A stretch of 48,808 nt of DNA from Beroe ovata (Eukaryota; Ctenophora; Nuda; Beroida; Beroidae): contig CAMPET010000037.1 of assembly GCA_946803715.1 (NCBI GenBank), positions 335,814 to 384,621 of the forward strand. The letters are read 5' to 3'. Every line of letters begins with the position of its first letter. Positions within the stretch are counted from its first letter, which is position 1. Below the pieces are notes generated by a model that saw only the letters and a list, made by a program, of their open reading frames with translations, was not told where the DNA came from and did not search any database. A program made the translations under genes and the position numbers. This document shows, in pieces, positions 23,300 to 31,901 of the stretch.

Positions 23300-24350
23300 G
23301 ATCTGATGAGGAACCTACATAATATAATAACTTAGCACAATTGTCAATTAGTCCAAATAATTAGTCTATAAATCCACTCGTGATTCAAGTGCCCTATAAT
23401 AATTGGTGTTAGGAATAACCATGGATAAGAAAACATTCTGGAACAAAATAACCACACGACCTTTGGAACTTCCTGTAGAGGAGGTGATTCTCATGTTTTA
23501 TCATCAAGTATGTGTACCGTAATATCAAAAACTATGCTGCTTCAACAACTTGGCAGTATTTTCCACTGCCACGTGGCGAATGGGGGAAAGCCACCTCAAC
23601 ATGGGGACCTATCATAGTAAAGAGAGACAATAGGGAGGCCGGAGGGGTGTTAAATTACCGAGAGAAGGATGGGAAGAGTAAATTTCCCGATAGAAACAAG
23701 AGGTGCAACACGGAAGTTATGGAAGTTGACGAGGCAGAAGAGGTTATTCATTAACAAAGAATATGAACCACCTCTATTGTTTCAATTAAAAATTAATAAA
23801 TTGTTTGTGGGTTATATCATCTTGATATTGGGAAATAAATTTATGTTCTTGAATAATGATTATTTTATTGAACAACAACCTGCCAGATGGAGCAGGACAG
23901 ATTTACTGCTGTTGGATATCATTCATTGCATTGACATTTCTATTTGAACCGATTGGAGATCTAGATTCGTGACACGGTATGGAAAGAAGGTTATGGGTAA
24001 CATGGCGTATGAGTGTATCAGTGACAATCACGGGAAAGAGAGAAGAATTAGGTATTCTACGATACTTTGATACTGATGGGTCGTATCAGTCAGTTCCTGA
24101 GCCTAGGAGAATTAATAGACATTCCCCCAGAGAGAGAGAGAGAAGGGATAGATTATTAACCTATCATGTACCACAGTTTAACCTACATCGGACTATCCGA
24201 CAGTACTAAGATTGTGAAGAGGATCATCGTGATATGTGAGAATGAAATCACGTTTCAAAAGATTGATTGTGGTAAGCAATAAGCATTATGTAGCACGTAC
24301 AAGGAGTATTATTCGTGAAAGGATTATTATTAGTGATGGATTGGATGATT
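23300..24350 (+). repeat. Tandem gene-like unit, copy 1
   Basis: Direct duplicate of 24479-25530. Both copies keep, in order: aggaacctacataa, gtccaaataatt, the start accatggataagaaaac, ccactgccacgtggcgaatg, tcattaacaaagaatatgaa, gttcttgaataatgattatt, the transmembrane exon, catggcgtatgagtgtatca, and cgacagtactaagattgtga up to a gtaagc donor. Just upstream (about 23262-23312) the frame RRWFNIAAQNGSDE matches the C-terminal exon of copy 1, so at least one older unit preceded it. Confidence 0.85.
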
Positions 24351-24523
24351 ACATATTCATTATACATTATACATTATGCATTATATATGTAATAGGTATA
24401 ATCTACTGGTCCACCATCACCAGCGACAAGGGTCTGCTCAGGATGTGGTACGACGCTGCGGGTCTCGACCCCTCCAGAGATCTGTTGAGGAACCTACATA
24501 AACTGGTTTATATAATAACGTAG
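23421..24523 (+). CDS. Candidate small membrane protein gene, copy 1
   Basis: ATG 23421 is in a strong context (accATGG). First exon 23421-23507 starts MDKKTFWNKITTRP and ends at donor GTATGT. A 49-base candidate intron leads to 23557-23754 (starts YFPLPRGEWGKATS; TAA at its end). Further exon-like pieces: 23887 to about 23970 (hydrophobic: WISFIALTFLF, then PIGDLD); 24177-24271 (SDSTKIVKRIIVICENEITF, donor gtaagc); 24396-24523 (GIIYWSTITSDKG, then LLRMWYDAAGLDPSRDLL, stop TAG). The last two join in phase at a Gly. The Leu-Trp-aaG-Leu pattern of the last exon recalls the final helices of a death domain. That is my guess, not a match. The pieces may belong to one gene, to two genes, or be decayed: the TAA at 23752-23754 and a stop after PIGDLDS break a single reading. 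Confidence 0.4.
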
Positions 24524-25530
24524 TACAATTGTCAATTAGTCCAAATAATTTCTATAAATCCACTCGTGATTTAAGTGCTCAATAATAATTGGTGTTAGGA
24601 ATAACCATGGATAAGAAAACATTCTGGAACAAAATATCCAGACGACTTTTGTATCTATCATTTCCTGTAGAGGACGGATATCTCATGTTTTATCATCAAG
24701 TACCTATCTGTTATCAAAAACTATGCTGTATCAACAATTTGGCAGTGTTTTCCACTGCCACGTGGCGAATGGAGAAAAGGCCACATCAACATTGGGGACA
24801 TATAGTAGACAAAAGGGGAGGGGTGTTAATTTACATAATAGAAAAATTGGAAGTGGAAATATCCTGATAGAAACAAGAGTTGCAATACGGAAGTTGTGGA
24901 GGTCGACGAGGCAGAAGAGGCTATTTATTAACAAAGAATATGAACCACCTCTTTTTTTTCAATTTAACAAGTTAATAAAATAGTGTGAGGGTTATATTAT
25001 TATTATCTTGATATCTGAAAATAAATCTATGTTCTTGAATAATGATTATTTCATTGAACAACAACCTGTCAGATGGAGCAGGACAGTTTTACAGCTGTTA
25101 CATATTACTTATTGCATTACTATTATTACTTATTGCATTGACATACTTATTTGGACCGATTGGAGATCTAGACACGGTATGGAAAGGTTAAAGGTAACAT
25201 GGCGTATGAGTGTATCAGTGACAATCACGGGAAAGAGAGAAAATTATTCTACGATACTTTGATACTGATGGGCCGTGTCAGTAAGTTCCTGAGCCTAGGA
25301 GAATTAATAGACATTCCCCCAGAGAGAGAGAAGGGATAAATTATTAACCTATCATGTACCACAGTTGTACTTACATCGAACTATCCGACAGTACTAAGAT
25401 TGTGAAGAGGATCATCGTGATATGTGAGAATGAAATCACGTTTCAAAAGATTGATTGTGGTAAGCAATAAGCATTATATAGCACGTACAAGGAGTTATTA
25501 TATGTATTATTTGTGATAGTTTGGATGATA
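24479..25530 (+). repeat. Tandem gene-like unit, copy 2
   Basis: Second copy of the 23300-24350 unit. It begins inside the terminal exon of copy 1, so the unit junction lies within coding-like sequence. The start ATG is at 24607. The donor after MFYHQ is changed from GTATGT to GTACCT, so the ORF reads on to 24867 (86 codons). The transmembrane exon 25073-25176 (phase 2 to 0) is better preserved than in copy 1: LLIALLLLLIALTYLFGPIG. The next frame, MAYECISDNHGKERKLF then LMGRVSKFLSLGELIDIPPE, stays open to 25339. The SDSTKIVKRI exon and its gtaagc donor are intact, but I could not find its terminal exon. Confidence 0.8.
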
Positions 25531-26100
25531 AATATCTCCCCAAACACAACCCCATTTTGAACAGTTAATCACACATACACATCTGGCCTGTGGAGTGTGG
25601 GATAACAGGAAGTAACTGACCGCCCGAGAAGCGATGTATTCAGGATATTGGTTTTGCCCGTTCTCGCGTGAGACGTTGAAGAGATAATCGGATGATTCGA
25701 GGATTCAGATTATGAACTTAGGTCGTGTAATATCTCGAAACCATTTGAATATAATAGCTTCTTTAGAATGTTTCAAATCAACATTAAGTTTCTAGTCACA
25801 GTTCAACAGCTATGGAGGTGGAAAGGAACATTATCTCACTCAATTATAGCAGGAGAATCGGAAGAAATTTAACACAATCAAATATTTTATGATACGGAGA
25901 CGGAAAGTTGACTGGCAGACGATAATTGATAAAGACTTAAAGCATAGGTACAGTAGGATGTGGGTCCACCCCCTATTATAGTACAGGGTGTGTCAAAAAG
26001 TGGACAATAGTAAACGTCCATGTCTCAGCTTCTGTTTGGAGTTTCCGGATGAAACTTGGAGGTGTGGTAGGTATCGGTACTAAATTTTTGCAAAAAAAAT
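25531..26100. other. Sequence after the tandem units, with a transposon-end-like motif
   Basis: No certain exon. At 25984-26003 tacagggtgtgtcaaaaagt follows a TA. This is the type of end seen on Tc1/mariner-like and related DNA transposons. I found no inverted partner in the window. Confidence 0.3.
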
Positions 26101-26189
26101 TGAAACTAATGGACAGAAAGTGAATGGCGGGGTCCTCAGAGCCCAGGTGTGCATTGTTGTTATAAAAAAAACAACCTGTTGTTATAGCA

Positions 26190-26450
26190 GGTCATGGTGA
26201 GTGCCAATACCTCAACATCAGGAGGAATATAGCGAGAATAAGAGATATCAACCAGTCACTGTGTCCATCAGCCCAGTCACCGGTGTAAGACCAGGAGGAT
26301 GAAATCTTCTGTTACAGGACCTTGTGTACAGCTGTCAGATCACCCCTGCAAGTGCCTGCACACCATACCAGTCATTGGGTGACTGTCGTCATTAACGACT
26401 ACACCAATATCAGGCAACTCCTCTGAGGAGTCTTGTGAGGATTAGTACAT
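26190..26450 (+). pseudogene. Possible Ig-like relic
   Basis: Frame pieces VTVSISPVTGV, EIFCYRTLCTAV and SHWVTVVINDY follow one another but need a one-base shift near 26285. Together they resemble the end of an Ig domain (Cys-rich F strand, then a VTVVI G strand). They could be a decayed exon related to the 17-kb pieces, or chance. Confidence 0.25.
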
Positions 26451-27064
26451 GAGGAGGGTCATTATTAAGAGAGAAGATAACTGCAGGAGACCCTCGGCAG
26501 GAGTTGACCACAAGAGATACATTTATATAAGAAGGCTGTCCTTTAGTAATGGCGTTGATTCAACACCATTGAGGAATCATACCTATCGATATAACGTCCT
26601 TCCTATCGCCACAACGTCCTACCCAGGCATATAGACACACCCAAATCATTCTTGTTTCGCACAGAATACTACAGAGCACCTACTCAGTGTATCTGTTCTG
26701 TGTATTATCATTGAATTCATATATAATAGAGTTTACGGAAGGTTAACAAGATAAGAAAGATTAAAGTACAGCAACTAGGCTGTTTTATAACCCTTAGAGG
26801 GGCTGTCCATTAACTTGAAGCAGTGGTAAAATTCAAAGACCGCGACATATACATCAATGAGATCATATGGTGGATTTCGGTGCGAAAATCACATCATTTT
26901 CAGATACAATTTTCATCACAATGAGAGAGATAGAGCTTAGATGTGGGTCAGTATAATGTATTAATTACTCAATATATTACAGGCACAGGAGATGAACAGT
27001 GTATCATAGATACTAGGTACCACACCACTTCACTCAAGTACCTGTTCCAAAATCCATCTGATCG

Positions 27065-27331
27065 TCAAAAGCATTGAGGTGTCTTATGGATTGTCACATT
27101 CCCGTAGTAGGAACATTCTCCCTCTTCAAAAGAGTTAAGTATAACTTTATCAACTTTAGATAACTTTAGATCGCACAAGGCATTCAATGATCTAAAAAGC
27201 TTTGACCCAATCCGGAGACGATGTTCAGTCAATTTTAAAGAGTCCATCGGATCATAGACAGAGGGGATAAGAGAGCTACCAAGTGCAGAGCACGTCCTCG
27301 TCGAGCAAATGAGCTGTACCTCAGAGATCAT
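27065..27331 (-). CDS. Unrecognised ORF of 88 codons
   Basis: Open from ATG 27331 and continuing upstream in frame (LTFGEVRG) by at least ten codons. The composition is protein-like: VYDPMDSLKLTEHRLRIG, LNALCDLKLSKVDKVIL, SFEEGECSYYGN. It ends with TGA at 27065-27067. No family recognised, and flanking exons are not evident. It may be the last exon of a minus-strand gene or a mobile-element scrap. Confidence 0.3.
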   Translation of the reverse strand: MISEVQLICSTRTCSALGSSLIPSVYDPMDSLKLTEHRLRIGSKLFRSLNALCDLKLSKVDKVILNSFEEGECSYYGNVTIHKTPQCF

Positions 27332-27399
27332 TCCACGAACTTCTCCGAAAGTTAACTTTATAAGTGGGTATATAAATTATACAAGCACGATTATTTTGT

Positions 27400-28395
27400 A
27401 TATTCAATAGTTCGATGTTCATGGTCCCATAAATACGACTCGTTCTCAACAGAGCTAAACAACAAATGACCAAAACCTTACACTGCATCGGGCAACATAT
27501 TGCGGAGAAATGACAAGGAAGGACGAAGATACCATCCTACCATGAATTGAAAGCAGAGTTGGAGAATGTGGGACCGTTTTTTTTCGAGATTTCTCCTTTG
27601 AGCAGTTTTCTTTTCGTCACGATAAAGCCCCCCTCCGCGTGAATATATCCAGACTCATTAAAACTTGTCGTCATTGTTTTCATATCCAGACTGTGAAATA
27701 ATCACATATTCCTAATCCTAGTATGAAGAACATCGCCTCACTGTCTTGCATTTGCTACATAGGACCGTACCAACAGCTATATCTGTTTCGGTCACGGACG
27801 GCACGACAGCTACATCTATCTGAGTTGTAGATAATTAATATAGTTCATTCACACGGCAGCTATATCTGCTAGTGGTTTAGCGTCTAGCTAAGACCGGTAA
27901 CTCTTAGGACCTTTCTTACTAACGCCACTAACACCTTGCCCCCATTTCCTACTTTTCACAATATATAATTTTTAAGATGTACTGCCAAATGTAATCATTA
28001 GGTATAATTGTTTTATCAGGTTGTATACATTTCGATTCTATCCTTGAGAAGGAGCTGTTAAGGTTGGCGTGTAGGCATCACGTGGGCGAGGTAGTACTGA
28101 CTCACGTTTGTAGGCATCACGTGGGCGAGGTAGTACTGACCCACGTTTGTAGCAGTCTAAAGATCGGGCCGCTTCCAAAAGTCCGGACGTCACATTATTT
28201 GTAATATAAGGTCAGATTTGTAATATAAGGTCAGATTTGTAATATAAGGTCAGATCTCAGAAGAAGAAAAAACATTCAAAGGCTACCCAGAACCTGCTTC
28301 ATGCACGTTGAGTTCGCTTATCCTAAAGGACATGAAACCCCAGTCATATGCACCTGTGGTGTCGAGATAAGATTCCATCTTGAGACTGTATAGTA
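27400..28395. repeat. Non-coding, with two short tandem arrays
   Basis: Bases 28071-28148 hold two copies of a 39-base unit (gtaggcatcacgtgggcgag...). Bases 28199-28255 hold three copies of the 19-base unit ttgtaatataaggtcagat. No coding sequence recognised. Confidence 0.8.
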
Positions 28396-28424
28396 CTGGC
28401 TCGCGAATCCTTGAGTTTCATGNG

Positions 28425-31400
28425 ATGCTTGTTACCACGGAAACCTGCACATTATGCCATATATGGTATGATTGACGAACTATTCCCTCCCCCACCCGCC
28501 GAAATGTGACATATTCCATCACAAACCTCCATGTCGGCTACATTCTCAGATCTGTAGAGTCCCCTGTAATCGACAGCAGGGAGATCGTCTCCACGGGGAA
28601 TAATGGTCTGGGTGTTGGTCGGTGTGCCCCGTGCCTCGCATTCCATCTCAATGTCATCCCCGGGTTGGACATAGTACGTCTTGGGCGATGAGAGAATGGT
28701 CGGAGTTCTGCTATCTGGAGGAAAATGGGTGTTTGAAGAGGCATCTTATTTTCACTTTTTGTATAGATGGTAGTTTACATCGGCATCACTAAGACACTTA
28801 CTTATTCGGAGAGTGGTTATGTAGGCAGCATGACGAATATCATGAGTCTGCTCATCCTCCCTCCACCCGACATCTGTCCATCTGAGGAGTGTGTTCGTGG
28901 CGAAATCACGTGTTTCCTCGTCATCTTCCATGGCAACTCTCCTCGGATATCCGATCATGGGACCAGGCACGCTGAAAAGTGTGTCGATTCCCACGCGAGA
29001 GAACTCCTGTAGTTTTCCTTCCTCTATGTCACTGATACTCAGAGCAAAGAGGATGTCCTCACTGCCATAGCTCAGTATGAGGTTCTCATCATGTGTTGTC
29101 ATGGATACCATATTGGACAGGGGACGAAGGAGGACAGGCGGAGTGGACGTGATGTTGTAGATACCTGGGCATGACAGAGGGTTACTCGGGCACTGATTGA
29201 CAATCAAATTCCTCTCTCAGAATGACATGTTTCTATGACAACATACCTCGCTTGTTGAGAGCTAGTACAGTCTTGTCGGGCAATGTCACCACAGACAATG
29301 CAGTTATCAGGCTAGGGTGACGGGTGGGATACGAGGTGAAGGTACGAGACACGAGTAGTGTGTCACTCGGGTCTGTGTAGTAAACAGTTCCTTCCCATGA
29401 TACATGAAGAACCTGTAGAAAGAGAAATGGGGATACAGAACAACCCGCATAGTTAGCAATTTAATCCGCATAATGAGTAACTGATCCAGGGAATACGTCT
29501 TCCCAAACCTACCTTATTTCGAGGGGTGTGAATCTCTTCTCTCCCTTCTCCTATGCTATTCACTTTGAATCTCGCGATATCTCCCCCCATTTCCACCACA
29601 TAGACCCAGCCGTCGCGTGACACTGCAGCACACTCCACCCCACTAACGGTGGGGATAGCACGCCATGAGGGCGCAGCTTGTCCCACACCTGAATCATCCA
29701 CATACAACGTCCTGTCATACCCCACTCCGTACACCGAGTCACCGTGGATACCAGCCCAGTGTAACATAGGACCGTATTCGGATAGACGACCAGTCCAGTT
29801 TCCATGGATACTCGGTTTTGTGATCACGTGACCGGTCTTGCGCTCCTTAGCAACGATCGTGCTGTCCAGTAGGACTCCCACAGAGCTAATTTGTGACGGG
29901 GATGTATCCTCAGTCCATTCAGACGCCCCTGTGTCCAGATTCCTGGTAAAGGGAGGGATTTTCCTAACAGTTTGTCAATATATAGGCCGAGTTTTTGAAA
30001 CTTCTTAAGTTCTTAAAGCTCATTTTCCACGTACACGAGTTACTATATTGACCCGATAGAAAATTTTCGCCGGCGGAAAGGTATGTAAGTAGGAGAGCAG
30101 ATGAAAGTTTTTATCATCACCATATGACTTATTATGTGCTGTGTAATATGTGTATACAAAGTGAGGGTTGTCAGGCATTTATAGCGGCCTGCAGTTTCTG
30201 AGCTCAGGATAAAATGGAATATATTGGAATGACGGGCGAAGTATACTTTCAGAATAATATGTGTATAATATCTGAGTGTAAAAAGCATTCAAACGAGTAT
30301 GCCTATCATCGATAATAAGGTGGGAAGGAGGATTAGATTTTTCGAGAAATTCTACAGTTCTGAGAAAATTTAGTCTTTGAGAAGAAAAGAGGGAGAGAAT
30401 AATTGCGAAAAAGTGATATTACTCACAACATGTGGAAGAATTGTAACAGAAAAGTGTTTTCAAGTCATTCAGGTGTCAAAGGAAAACTTTGTTATGAAAT
30501 TTTGGTGTCCTTACCTGTGCAGCATCTTGAAGGACACAACGTGAGATCCGAGGAGGACACCGTCCACCACAGCAATACTGTTCACACAGCATGAGTTGGG
30601 GAGGAGGGTGGGGTTGTCATGGTTACCACTCCTCGTGGTAACTGGTAGCGTGTACACGTGGTAATCACTCAGCACCAAGAACAGCGTCTGGGAATTATAC
30701 GAATTTTGAGCGCGCTCGGATTCCATGATGTCAAAAAGCCCCAGGTGGACAATCAAAAACTAAAAACTTAAAAAGAAGACGGGGATACCGCAATAACCGA
30801 CAAGGACCTAACCTCCTCATATACGGCAATATCTAGAACTCCGGCTGTGATGCCCACTGGAACAAAATCTTTCAAATCGGGGGACACGTAGGTCTTACCA
30901 TCACCAAGCGTAGCAAGATACTTGGGTTCTGAGAAAATGATTCCGGGATTAATTTCAATTTGTATGATTATTCAGGATATGTTATTTCGATGGTTCAATT
31001 CCTCTCTTACCGATAATTCAGATTCTTACCGATAATTGAGAGGTTGACAGTGCGACTGGTGACACGGTCACGCCCATTAATTGCTGTCACTCTGTACCCT
31101 CCCTCGTGGTACGCCTGCACGTCGAATATTTGCAGATGTCCACTTTCTTCACTGATACTGCAGTGCTTCCAGTCCTTGTCTACTGGGACAGCTGAACCAT
31201 CCAACCTGGGAAATTACAATTACATTATCGTTAAAAGCAATTCAAACTACATTTGACCAGTAGTTCATATTGCAAACAAGAATAACTTTGCAAAGGAGAA
31301 CTCACTCAATCCTCTCCCAGATATATCTCAGAGAAACGCTACTCTCCACCTCAACTTCCATCTTGATATTTCCACCCAGATAGGTGATCTGTGACTCTGG

Positions 31401-31447
31401 GTGCTCCAGTATTCTCAGAGTATCTAGGCGATTGTTCATTAGATGGT
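28425..31447 (-). CDS. Ig / beta-propeller-like / Ig extracellular protein, partial
   Basis: Exons in transcript order: 31306-31447, 31030-31205, 30813-30928, 30515-30687, 29513-29942, 29247-29412, 28802-29164, 28527-28714, and a short one at about 28425-28446. All have AG/GT borders and compatible phases; about 600 residues. The first two exons form an Ig-like fold (TYLGGNIKMEVEV; ISEESGHLQIFDVQAYHEGG; YRVTAINGRD) in which both canonical Cys are replaced. The middle (TLFLVLSDYHVYTLP, GIHGDSVYGVGYDRTLY, AAVSRDGWVYVVEMGGDI, VSWEGTVYYTDPSDTLL) repeats a strand-turn-strand pattern typical of a beta-propeller. Exon 28527-28714 starts a second Ig domain (YVQPGDDIEMECEARGTP) with the first Cys present and Ser at the expected second Cys (GLYRSENV). 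Function unknown; a secreted or membrane surface protein is inferred. The 3' end is obscured by the N at 28423. Confidence 0.75.
31006..31045 (-). repeat. Tandemly duplicated 5' splice donor
   Basis: On the minus strand the sequence attatcg|gtaagaatctga is immediately followed by attatcg|gtaagag. The period is 19 bases. The upstream donor (exon end 31030) keeps the frame. The downstream donor (exon end 31011) would add 19 bases and shift the frame. Confidence 0.85.
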
Positions 31448-31478
31448 CTGAATATAACAGAACCTTCTAAACGTTTTT

Positions 31479-31660
31479 ATCAGGGGGCTGGCAAGCCCCC
31501 CGCGGCATCTGTAGCTAATGTTGAACGTGCGAGCAAAAAGGGCCCGAAGGGCCCTTTTTTGCGAGCTCGGTCACCGAGGAGGCCCGAAGGGCCGACTCGG
31601 TGAGCTTTGTGCGTTCAAGTAACGCGCGAAAAGCTACGGCGCTTGCCAGACCCTACTATA
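31479..31660. mobile_element. GC-rich transposon end with subterminal hairpins
   Basis: Starts cagggggctggcaagccccc and contains nested stems: ctggcaag/cttgccag, gtagct/agctac, ttgaacg/cgttcaa, gggcccgaagggccc, and ctcggtcaccgag with its partner gactcggtgag. This is the layout of a DNA-transposon terminus. It is the left edge of the 31480-34541 insertion. No matching right end is present. Confidence 0.6.
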
Positions 31661-31901
31661 TGTTTTTACGAATTCGCCGAATTTCGACTATCTATAACAC
31701 CGCTTATATTTATCCGATTATTATGAAATTTGGTAGTCCGTCTATTTGGACCTTAGAGAGGTAGCAACCAAAATTTCAAGTCAATCGGATGAAAAACGAC
31801 GGAGTTATAACAATTTGAAATCGCCAAAATCGAGGGTGTTCTTGTTAAATAGGGTTACGCTTATATATATTGACATACATAGAGATAGTGACTCTCACTC
31901 A

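Noticed and set aside
23669-23947. 92-codon ORF in unit 1 (and its partner in unit 2)
   Set aside because: Although the frame is partly shared by both copies, it overlaps the PLPRGEW frame, which starts after a good acceptor, and crosses the acceptor of the transmembrane exon. I judge it a shadow, with some doubt.
28452-28646. 64-codon minus-strand ORF starting in the second Ig domain
   Set aside because: It is the Ig exon read through its donor (gtttgt at 28526) into the intron.
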